Source: Endomicrobiia bacterium (GTDB lineage: Bacteria > Elusimicrobiota > Endomicrobiia > Endomicrobiales > Endomicrobiaceae). Taken from it: a stretch of 28,871 nt of DNA. Where the stretch lies: positions 1-28,871 of the forward strand of contig BNVT01000007.1 in NCBI GenBank assembly GCA_025998295.1, written 5' to 3'. Below are positions 16,275 to 24,472 of this stretch, piece by piece. A model generated the notes under the pieces. It saw nothing but the letters and a program-made list of their open reading frames with translations, ran no database searches and had not been told where the DNA came from. The translations under genes and the position numbers were made by a program. Each line of letters begins with the position of its first letter. Position 1 is the first letter of the stretch.

Positions 16275-17069
16275 TCAATTGTTATCCTTAATTTGTTTTA
16301 TTGTGAACATTTTAAATGATCTGTCTCCGAAATCAACAGTAACCTTTTCTTTTACACAATCTATGGCGACAAGTTTTGCCTTGCCTCCAGGTGTTGAAAT
16401 CATTGTCCCTACATCAGGAAGATCTTTCTTTATATTTCTATATGTACCACTTTCATAAGATATACAGCACATGAGCTTACTGCACAGACCTGCCAGCTTT
16501 AAAGAATTTGAAGATAAATCTTGGTCTTTTAACATGTCTATAGTTACTAAATTAAAATTTTTTAAAAAACTCTGGCAACACAAAAGCTGTCCACATATAC
16601 CTATCCCTCCAATCATTTTTGATTCATCTCTTGCGCCTATTTGCACCATTTGTATTCTTATTTTTAAAGTACGCCCAAGATCTTTAATAAGTTCTCTAAA
16701 ATCAACTTTTGTTTCAGAAGTATAGTACACAAAGAGCTTTGAGCGATCGAAAATGTACTGAACACATGTTAATTTCATATCAAGCCCGTAATCTTTGGCT
16801 TTTTTCGTAACTATTGCATAAGCTTCCAAATTCCTTTTTTCATTTCTTGAAAGTCTTCGTATATCTTCTTCTGTCATTCTTCTTAAGATTTTACCTATAG
16901 GAGATTTATCTTCCTGTATACTCTTTTCTTTTTCGCAAACTATTCCGATCTCGACACCGTGCTCAGTTTCGAGTATAACTTTGTCGTTCAATCTCAAATC
17001 AAAATGTCCGACATCGGCATACATTCTATCTTTAGTTTTTCTTAGCATTACTCCAATAACAATTGGCAT
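16275..17069 (-). CDS. ricT: PSP1-domain protein RicT (YaaT-like)
   Basis: A cytoplasmic PSP1 family protein. In Bacillus the RicT (YaaT) member forms a complex that carries iron-sulfur clusters and steers RNase Y mRNA processing; whether partners exist here cannot be seen. About 264 residues. Family marks are the N-terminal IGVMLRKT, the central RVQMVQIGARDE-like stretch (here RIQMVQIGARDESKMIGG), and the two paired cysteine motifs CGQLLCC and CSKLMCC. The ATG at 17067-17069 is preceded by AAAGGAG at six bases, which fixes the start; a TTG eight codons upstream is less likely. It sits between holB and metG, the same neighbourhood as in Firmicutes, and overlaps the metG region at its 3' end. 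Confidence 0.88.
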   Translation of the reverse strand: MPIVIGVMLRKTKDRMYADVGHFDLRLNDKVILETEHGVEIGIVCEKEKSIQEDKSPIGKILRRMTEEDIRRLSRNEKRNLEAYAIVTKKAKDYGLDMKLTCVQYIFDRSKLFVYYTSETKVDFRELIKDLGRTLKIRIQMVQIGARDESKMIGGIGICGQLLCCQSFLKNFNLVTIDMLKDQDLSSNSLKLAGLCSKLMCCISYESGTYRNIKKDLPDVGTMISTPGGKAKLVAIDCVKEKVTVDFGDRSFKMFTIKQIKDNN

Positions 17070-17093
17070 AACATCTCCTTTTGAAATGGGCAA

Positions 17094-17436
17094 ATACTCA
17101 GGCCATTTTTTCTGAATATTTCAGTTGCTTTGCTTCTTTTCAGTCAAACAAAATGAAAGAATCCATATGAGGTTCTTTCTCGAGGGGCATTGTTTCATAG
17201 TCCACACAAACTTGCCCTGCAAAATATTCTTATACTCACTGCAAATGATGATGAAGGTGACGATGTTCCAACATCACCCCTAGCCCTTCTAACCCTAGCC
17301 AACTCCCACTTCCTATCACAAGCGACAGTCCATCGCCAGCCAATCCCGGCCATACTAGCCTCAGCCACAGCAATCTCTCAAGCTCAGCGATCTCAAGGCC
17401 TCAGTCATATCCTTCTCTCTCCTCTTTTCCACAGCC
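17094..17436 (-). other. Decayed 3' region of the leader-family copy 4
   Basis: Downstream of the poly-Ser frame this stretch is distinctly richer in G+C than the flanking genes. It holds overlapping minus-strand open runs without starts, for example EASMAGIGWRWTVACDRKWE in one frame and VEKRREKDMTEALRSLSLRD in another. They look like pieces of one reading frame split by indels. No family is recognised. Confidence 0.3.
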
Positions 17437-17761
17437 TCATAACCTCCTCATGGCCTTTTCTTTTGGTGAAGAAGACGATGATGATGGTGATGATGAGCTT
17501 GACGAGCTCGATGAAGACAGACTTGTTGAACTTGACATCGGTGGTGGTACTTCGTCATCTTGCGCTGGTTGTGTGCCGTCAACGACAACGTGTGCTGATC
17601 TTTCTTCTCCTCTTGCTTTTGCTCTTTGCGCTTCTTTTATTTGTTCTATTCTCTCCGGAGTAGCATACCTTCTGTTTACTAGGGAAGCGTTCTTTTTATC
17701 GCACAAACTTAAAGCAAGGCTAAATGCAGCAAATATGCTCAAATATTGCTTCCAGTTTCAT
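17437..17761 (-). pseudogene. Secreted Ser-rich low-complexity protein (copy 4 of the leader family)
   Basis: An AAAAAAGGG ribosome site precedes ATG 17759-17761 and the start MKLEAIFE. After a +1 shift at TTTGAG the frame gives LSIFAAFSLALSLCDKKNAS, then LVNRRYATPERIEQIKEAQR, a short acidic linker, and a run of about 25 serines with few prolines (17470-17520), ending KEKAMRRL-TGA at 17437-17439. A TTG at 17740-17742 could start the second frame directly, giving 101 residues. The leader and the motif DKKNAS(I/L)V(D/N)RR-x-AT are shared with the locus ending at 9705, proving common ancestry. It interrupts the otherwise tight holB-ricT junction of a conserved operon. Exported or surface location is inferred from the leader; function unknown. 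Confidence 0.55.
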
Positions 17762-17923
17762 CGTTATATCCCTTTTTTGCCTGTAGCTTTTATTTTTTCA
17801 CAATGTTTCTCATAGTACAATATAAATTTTAAGATGTTTTTAGGCAAACCCTGTGGTATAAATGTTTTCTCTTAGCAATATACGCTCGAACGTTTTAACT
17901 TTAGCGGGTTAAAAACAAAAAAC

Positions 17924-17955
17924 GACTGGAATTTCGGGCTGAACCCGAAGATGAC
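17924..17955 (-). repeat. REP-like hairpin element
   Basis: On the minus strand it reads TGTCATCTTCGGGTT, a short loop, then CCCGAAATTCCAGTC; stem TTCGGG/CCCGAA. Its ends match the elements at 569-641 and 661-688. It lies 40 bases past the holB stop, where it could stabilise or end the upstream transcript. Confidence 0.5.
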
Positions 17956-17992
17956 AGCAAGGGATATTATAATAAATATTATGCATAAGATC

Positions 17993-18958
17993 CTAATGTT
18001 GTTTGGATATAAAGGTATTTTTTAAATCCAGTAAGTCAAAAAATAAATTATCCAAAACCGTTTGAGCATTCACATTTTTAAGAAGCAAAGCTCTCGAAAA
18101 ATTTAACGAATCAAGAGCAGGCACGATTTCTCTAGGATATACTCTGAAATCTCTTTTTGCTTCTGCTATCATTGCGTCAACACATTCCAAAGCACCTGTT
18201 CTTGTTATATTTTTTGAAATCTCCAAAATTTCAGAAATATAAAAATTTTGAGTTTTCAACTTACACCATAAAGAAAACCCTTCTATTTCTTTTTTATCAA
18301 CAAGTTTTTTTGCAATTTCTAAAGAACCTTCGCTTAACTCAGCTGTTTCTTGAGCTTTTTGCGCATTTATCGAACAATTCAACGCAAGCCAGCTTGATAT
18401 CTCGCTTTGCCCTAAAGGCTGAAAAAACAAAGTCTGTAAACGGGAAACTATTGTTTTAGGTATTGTTTCTTTATGTTTTGCAATTAAAATTATGACTGTA
18501 TTTTCAGGAGGTTCTTCAAGCGTTTTAAGCAACGAGTTTGCTGCTGCAATATTCATTTTTTCTGCAGGGTCTATAATAAAAACTTTCCATTTTCCTTCAT
18601 GTATTTTTGTTGCGACTTCTTTCTGCATATATCTCATTGTCTCAATTTTTAACACTTTTTGTTTCTCTAAATCTTCTTTCTCAAGCTCTGCTTGCTTTGC
18701 AAAATCTATGAGGTGCAAGTCGGGATGAATATTCTTAGCTATTTTTTTGCAAGATAAGCATACTCCGCAGGCACCAATGTCTGTTTGAGCAAAATCATTC
18801 GTAGTGCAGTTTAGAATTTTTGCAAATTCCACAGCCATAAGACGCTTGCCCACCCCGTCCTGCCCCATAAAAATATAGGCGTGCGCAAGCTTGCCACCTT
18901 TTATTTGGCTAGAGAGTATTTTTTTTATTTTCTGCTGGCCTAATATGTTATCAAACAT
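17993..18958 (-). CDS. holB: DNA polymerase III clamp-loader subunit delta'
   Basis: Part of the AAA+ clamp loader that places the beta clamp on primed DNA. The 321 residues contain MFDNILGQQKIKK at the start, AHAYIFMGQDGVGKR (P-loop form, about 25-39), a zinc module with CGVCLSC (about 64-70), VFIIDPAEKMNIAAANSLLK and TLEEPPENTVIILIA (Walker B and sensor region). These are the marks of the HolB/DnaX-related family. The presence of a complete GxxGxGK loop is common in non-enterobacterial delta' proteins. The start codon overlaps the tmk 3' end by eight bases, so the two are translationally coupled. The N-terminal and AAA+ parts are intact; the C-terminal collar domain is poorly conserved, as usual. 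Confidence 0.92.
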   Translation of the reverse strand: MFDNILGQQKIKKILSSQIKGGKLAHAYIFMGQDGVGKRLMAVEFAKILNCTTNDFAQTDIGACGVCLSCKKIAKNIHPDLHLIDFAKQAELEKEDLEKQKVLKIETMRYMQKEVATKIHEGKWKVFIIDPAEKMNIAAANSLLKTLEEPPENTVIILIAKHKETIPKTIVSRLQTLFFQPLGQSEISSWLALNCSINAQKAQETAELSEGSLEIAKKLVDKKEIEGFSLWCKLKTQNFYISEILEISKNITRTGALECVDAMIAEAKRDFRVYPREIVPALDSLNFSRALLLKNVNAQTVLDNLFFDLLDLKNTFISKQH

Positions 18959-19595
18959 ATAGTGCTGTACCTATGATTTCTCTTATCAAGTCTTGTGTTT
19001 CCTTAGGTGTTTTTTGAGTTTTAACAACTTTTATTCTCTTAGGATATTTTTTTGCCTGACTTAAATATCCCTTTCTTACATTGTTGTGAAATCGAATAGA
19101 TTCTCTTTCCATTCTATCGCCGTCTGCGCCGTAAGATTCTTTATTTAATTTTTTTGCTTTTGTTAACCCTTTAAAAGGTGCTATATCAAGATATATTGTT
19201 AAGGTCGGAGATATTCCAAAGGATGCAGCAAAGTTAAGTTTATTTATAAGCTCTACGCTCAATTTTCTTCCATATCCCTGATATGCAACAGTTGCATCGG
19301 TAAACCTATCACAAATAACCACTTTCCCGGATTTTAGAGAAGGGATAACAAACTCTTCCATATGCTGCGCCCTTGCTGCTTCATAGAGAAAAAGTTCGCT
19401 CAAAGGCATAAGATGCAGGTCAGGATTTAAAAGAATGCGTCTTATAGCTTCAGCTAAAACAGTACCTCCTGGTTCTCTTGTGAGAAGAACTTCATATTTT
19501 TTTTGTTCAAAAAATTTTTTTAAAGACAGAGACTGAGTAGTTTTTCCTGAACCTTCTCCACCCTCAATAGTAATAAAAATATGCTTTTTTTTCAT
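18951..19595 (-). CDS. tmk: Thymidylate kinase
   Basis: Phosphorylates dTMP to dTDP for DNA synthesis. The 214 residues carry the P-loop IEGGEGSGKTTQ (about 10-21), the DR/PGG loop LLTREPGGTVLAEAIR (about 37-52), and CDRFTDATVAYQGYGR (about 95-110), which binds the substrate. The lid has DGDRMERESIRFH. Length and motifs are normal. The ATG at 19593-19595 is followed by MKKKHIFITIEGGEG, the usual family start. It is the first intact gene of the tmk-holB-(insert)-ricT-metG-tatD cluster and overlaps holB. Confidence 0.95.
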   Translation of the reverse strand: MKKKHIFITIEGGEGSGKTTQSLSLKKFFEQKKYEVLLTREPGGTVLAEAIRRILLNPDLHLMPLSELFLYEAARAQHMEEFVIPSLKSGKVVICDRFTDATVAYQGYGRKLSVELINKLNFAASFGISPTLTIYLDIAPFKGLTKAKKLNKESYGADGDRMERESIRFHNNVRKGYLSQAKKYPKRIKVVKTQKTPKETQDLIREIIGTALYV

Positions 19596-19674
19596 CAGGT
19601 TTTACCAAGTATTTGCTGGCGTAAACACCTCTGCGTAGCATTGTTGCAATCGAAAATTCCGACGCTTGCAGAAA

Positions 19675-19827
19675 TTAGACCCCTTTTTTAAAAGTTTTAA
19701 AATTATATATTTCAAGCTTTAAATTAAATCTCAAAAATCCAAAAGCAATTTCTTCTATTTCTATATCTGTCGGATATTGTTTTAAACAACTATAAAACGT
19801 TTGTGCCAGTTTGCTCTCATGGTTATT
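19675..19827 (-). pseudogene. Orphan C-terminal gene fragment upstream of tmk
   Basis: A 51-codon minus-strand frame follows a TAA (19828-19830) and ends at TAA 19675-19677. It encodes protein-like sequence: ESKLAQTFYSCLKQYPTDIE, then IEEIAFGFLRFNLKLEIYNF. There is no start codon. Codon use and the amphipathic pattern suggest the surviving 3' end of a gene that once stood at the head of the tmk operon. Family not recognised. Confidence 0.35.
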
Positions 19828-20227
19828 TTATTCTGCTTATTATACTTCTTTTTCAAGGAACAATCATGAACAGTTTGAAAAAAGACAAATAAATACCCCG
19901 CAAGACTCTGCCTGCTGCCACTTTTTTACAAAAAAAAGGGAATTACTTCAACGTATTTCTAGACAAACTAAGTATACATTTCTGTACCAAGCTTTATGCA
20001 TCTTATTAAATCTAGAAGTTTTAGAGAAACTTGGTATTTGAGAAATGTGGAAAACCCATAAAAACAAGGAAAGTTTGGGTTTTAGACATGGGCAACAACT
20101 GCCAAAGCCTCGCCACAAACGAACGCAAACATGCCAAAAAACGACTTTTGCGGCTAAAAAAGAGATATTTTTACAAAAAAGTCTAATTGTTGAACTAAAA
20201 AATGTATAATAACACCATAGTCACGAC
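19828..20227. other. Spacer without a recognisable gene
   Basis: It contains a diverged copy (19901-19945) of the repeat around the palindrome at 6986-7003, and an 8-bp inverted repeat (AAAACCCA/TGGGTTTT, about 20052-20085). A TATAAT at 20205-20210 could be a -10 element for the TamB-like gene, but no well-spaced -35 box is visible. Confidence 0.35.
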
Positions 20228-20340
20228 AAACGCATGGAAGTTTTTTTTGATTTTTAATTGTTGCAGGCAATACTAAATTGCAGTTTATGAAATTTGCTTT
20301 TAGTCTAAATCATCACCTCAAGAAACTTTTTTCGTGCATT
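20228..20340. mobile_element. Miniature inverted-repeat element, about 113 bp (type A, left copy)
   Basis: Begins AAACGCATGGAAG with a T-run and TGATTTTTAATTG, and ends CTCAAGAAACTTTTTTCGTG. The ends are imperfect inverted repeats. It is a diverged but collinear copy of 24119-24240; shared core: AAATTGCAGT(T/C)TATGAAATTTGCTTT. No coding capacity. It lies 68 bases before the TamB-like gene. Confidence 0.6.
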
Positions 20341-20408
20341 CTGCCCGACGCCATAGTGTTTAAAAAGAAACTAGAAACAAGATTATTATTGATAAAAATC
20401 ATTATTAT

Positions 20409-23400
20409 ATGCAAACAAAAGGCGTAAACAAGCGCAAATTTCTAAAATACATAACATTTATACTTATTACTTTGATTGTACTGGTATCATTATACTGTGC
20501 AAAGATTCGTATATTTACTCCTCTTATACAGAAATATATTTGTAACAAGACAGGATATGAACTAAAATTTGATAATTTTTATATTTCACCTCTTGGCTTA
20601 ACTCTTGAAAATTTAAAAGCTGATAATATATTTGCAGCCAATAAAGTTACATTTAAAATTAACCCGTTGAAACTCTTTAAGCATATTGCCTCTCCTGTTG
20701 ATTGTATCTATAAAATAAGTATTCCTAAGCTTGAAATCTATTTAGGTAAAGATGTTGATAAGAAAGAGGCTACAATAAAGAAAAAATCCGATTATCTTTT
20801 AAAAATTGTCAATTCGGACATAAATATTATAAATCACGATAAAATTGTTTTAAATTCAATTTTTTATATGCAAGATATTCCAATAAAAATTAATTCTCAA
20901 CTTGAGAAAAAAACAGAAAGTATTTTTACTGTATCTTCTCTTTTTACCGCTAAAGATAAAGCAAATTTACGTTTACGCTCGAAAGGAACAATTGATTTTT
21001 CATCTTTAGACATATCCCAAAACATTAAAATCGAGCAAATGTTATATAAAGGGTTTGATTTTAGCGGTTCTTCGTGTTCTTTTTCAAAATCTGCTAGTAA
21101 TTATAATGCAAATCTTACAGGCGACTTTGGTTGTTTTTCATTTAGTTCTTCGAAAAATAGCGCTATTGATGTTAAATCGGAAATTGATCTTTCTAAAATC
21201 AACAAAAAACTTGCCGGGAATGTTCAATTAAAATTTAACGAATGGCGCAATAAGGAAGATATAAAATTAGATATAACAAACTTAAATATTTTTGGGTCTA
21301 AATACGGGAATTTTAAGTTATTAGGCGTAAGAAATAACGATAATATTTACAATATGTCTTGCATGCATGGTCATGATAAAAAAATAAAAGTAGCTTATAC
21401 AAAAGAGGACGGAAAGCATAAAGCAAAGATTATAGTTAAAAATCAAACTGTAGGTGTTATTGAAGGCGATTTTAAGACTGGTAAAATCACAGGTAACATA
21501 AATAATGTAAATATAGGCGGAGTACCTATAAGCGGATATATGGAATTTCAAGAACATCTAGATACAGAAAATAATATTAAGGGTGTCATTAAAAGCACAG
21601 AAATAAGAGTTGGCGATCTGTCACTTGGAAACATTTCTGCTGATGCAGTAATTTCAACAGAAAAACTTGAAATTTTCAATTTAAAGTCAGATAATGGCAT
21701 TAAAGCTTCAATATCGGCAAAATTCAAAGAAAATAAATTGTCAGGAGATGTTGATTTAAAAAATATTAATATTAAGGGCATTTATCCAAAAATATCAGGA
21801 TTTTTAAACTCTCACATAAAGTTTTCAGGAGAGTTAGATAATCCACATATAATAATTTCAGCAGCTGTGAGGGAAGGAAAATATTTGGCGCAATCTTTTT
21901 CTTTGGCATCTAAATTAGAGTATGAAGATGGTACATTCAAAATAAACAATGTAAGTCTTAAGTCGCCTTTCGAAGTAGAATTTTCAGGATATGTAGATCG
22001 TTATGTAAAAAACGGGAAATATTGCCCTAGAATTTTCTTAAATGCTGCATCAGCTTGCATGAAAACCGTTAAATTAAACGATGTTGAGTCCGAGATTGAG
22101 TTTAGTGATGATAAGATTATAATAAACAGCGCCTCTGCAAAAGTTTCAAACGGTAAGGTAGAAGTGGACAAAGGTTTTTTTAATATTAAAGATGGTGTGT
22201 ATGATCTTGATTTGTCTTTGATTAATATTCACGTAGGGCCCATAGACATTTTTAGCAAAGTAAAGTTATCAGGTGAAAGGATTAAAGAAAAAAACAAGAT
22301 TGCGTATGATGGAAGGCTTGAATTTAACGATTTGTGGATAAACAAATATAATTTATCTTCACCTTGTTTTGATTATAGTCTTAAAGATAAAGCATTTGAA
22401 TTTTCTCAAAAATCCAATGACATAAATAAATACAATTCACTAAGCTCCGTTGTTTTTAGAGATACTGGACCAACATCAAAATTTGGAATTACAGGTTCAA
22501 ACATCGACTTGAGTTTTGTAAATAGTATTCTTAATTTACCCGATGCTTTTTTTAAAGGAGGAAGTGTAGATATAAAGGCTAATTTATATGGAAATATTGA
22601 TAATCCTCAATGGGATTTATCAATATCTTCTACAAGCGGTTTTGTAGTGGATGTTCCTTATGATAATTTTAACATTGAACTGGGTTTTGATAACAATTGC
22701 GTTTGTATTAAAGAGGCATCTGTTTCTAAACAAAACGAACTTTCTATATCTATAACCACAAATGGTAATTTTCCGTTGAGATTTGATAAAGCTACCGCCA
22801 AGATGAAGCAAAAAGAACCTTTAGGCATTAGTTATAAAATTGATGATCGTAAGCTACATATTTTGAAATATTTGTTGAATGAATATATTGAGCTTAAGCC
22901 ACTTTCTGGAGAAATGTCTTTTAATGGAAAGATACTTGGAACTTATGAAAAACCTAGCAATAACGGGGAACTTTCAATAACCGGAGGTTCGTTTAAGGCA
23001 GCAAAATATCTTAGTAAAGAAGTTAAAGATATGTCGGTTAAGATCTCTTTGAATGAGAATAAAATTAAAATAGATGAATTTAATTTTAAATCAGGAGGCG
23101 GAAAACTGAATGCTTCCGGCGTGGCGGAACTAGAAAAGTTTAAAATTAGTGATTTTAACATAAACATTTCAACTAATAAAAATGGAATTCCATTGTGCAT
23201 TCCTCAATTACCGATGCCGGAATCATTGAATACTCTTTTGCCATTTGGTGATAAGTATTCATCAGGCAGACCCATTTTTGACAAGATAAATATACGTGGC
23301 AAGCCTTCAGAACCGACAGTTTCAGGGTGCATTGTGCTTAAAAATACTCAGTTTGCTTTACCGGATGATGAAGAGGAGTTAGAATTACCTATTCCTAAAG

Positions 23401-24104
23401 ATACAGAATTTGATTTGGAATTAATAACCGATAAAAATACAAAACTTAAAACCCCTCGTTTTTCAGCGTTCGTAAAGGGTTTGATACATATTAGAGGAAC
23501 ATATGCTAAACCTGAAGTAGAATGGATAATTAAGAATTTAGAAGGAGGAGTAATTGGTTATTATGGCTTAGGTTATAGTATAGGTGCTTTTGCTGATGCA
23601 GATGCAAAGGATGTAAAAATGAAAATAGATAAGACAGATAAAATAAAAATACCAGAGCCATCTTCAAAATATAATCTAAACACAAATACCCAAAACTCTA
23701 AATCTTCAATCACTCCCTGGCAGATCTTGCAGGTGGCAACTACTTCACTAAATCCAGTGATCATTGATGTTGTTCGATCATTAACCCCGGATGCCTTTCA
23801 GGTTATAGATCCTCTAAATGAGTTGCTTGCAAATCTCGAGTTTTCTTTTGTTGGATCCCATGATGTCAGAAAGTTCAAGTATTCGTCTAAAGTATATTTC
23901 GATTTCGGAAGTGACATTTTCATCAGATACTCTCACGCTTACTCTCACGCTGACAAACCAACCAATAACGAAATAGAACTGGGCTGTGAAATAACAGAAG
24001 ATCTCTCTGTAGGCATCGGCTTGGAATGGACGTCTTCACTTAAGCCTAATGTAATGGTGCATGGGAAATATCGGTTTGGTCTGTCAAGGAAAAAAGTAAA
24101 ATAA
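20409..24104 (+). CDS. TamB/AsmA-like envelope protein (translocation and assembly module)
   Basis: A large intact gene of 1231 residues. TamB- and AsmA-like proteins are anchored in the inner membrane, span the periplasm as a long beta-taco groove, and help transport phospholipids to, or assemble proteins in, the outer membrane. Residues about 10-32 form one membrane anchor (FLKYITFILITLIVLVSLY). AsmA-like beginning follows (YELKFDNFYISPLGLTLENL), then many repeated beta-strand segments (repeated FKINNVSLKSPF and GKLNASGVAEL-like units). The DUF490/TamB C-terminal domain is at about 950-1231 (TKLKTPRFSAFVKG, GLIHIRGTYAKPEVEWIIKN) and ends in a barrel-like stretch with GCEITEDLSVGIGLEWTSS and KYRFGLSRKK. 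No good ribosome binding site is seen at the ATG. It stands alone between two type A miniature elements. Confidence 0.85.
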   Translation: MQTKGVNKRKFLKYITFILITLIVLVSLYCAKIRIFTPLIQKYICNKTGYELKFDNFYISPLGLTLENLKADNIFAANKVTFKINPLKLFKHIASPVDCIYKISIPKLEIYLGKDVDKKEATIKKKSDYLLKIVNSDINIINHDKIVLNSIFYMQDIPIKINSQLEKKTESIFTVSSLFTAKDKANLRLRSKGTIDFSSLDISQNIKIEQMLYKGFDFSGSSCSFSKSASNYNANLTGDFGCFSFSSSKNSAIDVKSEIDLSKINKKLAGNVQLKFNEWRNKEDIKLDITNLNIFGSKYGNFKLLGVRNNDNIYNMSCMHGHDKKIKVAYTKEDGKHKAKIIVKNQTVGVIEGDFKTGKITGNINNVNIGGVPISGYMEFQEHLDTENNIKGVIKSTEIRVGDLSLGNISADAVISTEKLEIFNLKSDNGIKASISAKFKENKLSGDVDLKNINIKGIYPKISGFLNSHIKFSGELDNPHIIISAAVREGKYLAQSFSLASKLEYEDGTFKINNVSLKSPFEVEFSGYVDRYVKNGKYCPRIFLNAASACMKTVKLNDVESEIEFSDDKIIINSASAKVSNGKVEVDKGFFNIKDGVYDLDLSLINIHVGPIDIFSKVKLSGERIKEKNKIAYDGRLEFNDLWINKYNLSSPCFDYSLKDKAFEFSQKSNDINKYNSLSSVVFRDTGPTSKFGITGSNIDLSFVNSILNLPDAFFKGGSVDIKANLYGNIDNPQWDLSISSTSGFVVDVPYDNFNIELGFDNNCVCIKEASVSKQNELSISITTNGNFPLRFDKATAKMKQKEPLGISYKIDDRKLHILKYLLNEYIELKPLSGEMSFNGKILGTYEKPSNNGELSITGGSFKAAKYLSKEVKDMSVKISLNENKIKIDEFNFKSGGGKLNASGVAELEKFKISDFNINISTNKNGIPLCIPQLPMPESLNTLLPFGDKYSSGRPIFDKINIRGKPSEPTVSGCIVLKNTQFALPDDEEELELPIPKDTEFDLELITDKNTKLKTPRFSAFVKGLIHIRGTYAKPEVEWIIKNLEGGVIGYYGLGYSIGAFADADAKDVKMKIDKTDKIKIPEPSSKYNLNTNTQNSKSSITPWQILQVATTSLNPVIIDVVRSLTPDAFQVIDPLNELLANLEFSFVGSHDVRKFKYSSKVYFDFGSDIFIRYSHAYSHADKPTNNEIELGCEITEDLSVGIGLEWTSSLKPNVMVHGKYRFGLSRKKVK

Positions 24105-24118
24105 GTCAACACACAACT

Positions 24119-24240
24119 AAACGCACGAAAGCTTTTTTTGATTTTTGATTGTCGCAAGCAGCATCAAATTGCAGTCTATGAAATTTGCTTTGAGCCTAAA
24201 AGTCTAAAATCATGCCTCAAAAAACTTTTTTCATGCGTTT
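24119..24240. mobile_element. Miniature inverted-repeat element, about 122 bp (type A, right copy)
   Basis: Terminal repeats AAACGCACGAAAGCTTTTTT at the left and, inverted, AAACGCATGAAAAAAGTTTT at the right. The core matches the copy at 20228-20340 in the same orientation. It starts 15 bases after the TamB-like gene's stop codon. Confidence 0.65.
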
Positions 24241-24263
24241 ATCCGAAATTAACACACAAATAT

Positions 24264-24292
24264 TTGTTTGATTTATAGTTTTATACTATAAT
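24264..24292 (+). promoter_or_regulatory. Sigma-70 type promoter upstream of argH
   Basis: TTGTTT at 24264-24269 and TATAAT at 24287-24292 are 17 bases apart. Transcription from about 24299 would give a 5' leader of some 170 bases before the argH start at 24473. Confidence 0.6.
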
Positions 24293-24472
24293 CACAGCGT
24301 AGCGTGTACACTGGCTTGTATATTAGCAAACTTTGCGATACTTTAAATTCCAATTGTTTCTATCGCTTTGCTAGTCTTTCTGTACTTGTGCCTATTTCTT
24401 TGCAAACGTAAATTTACCGCAATACATAAGTTAGTTGACCATATACTGATAACGGATGTAAAAGGAGCAATG

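Noticed and set aside
24368..24472. An N-terminal extension of argH by 35 residues
   Set aside because: The extension is hydrophobic and unlike the family, and AAAGGAG at 24461-24467 clearly marks the ATG at 24473.
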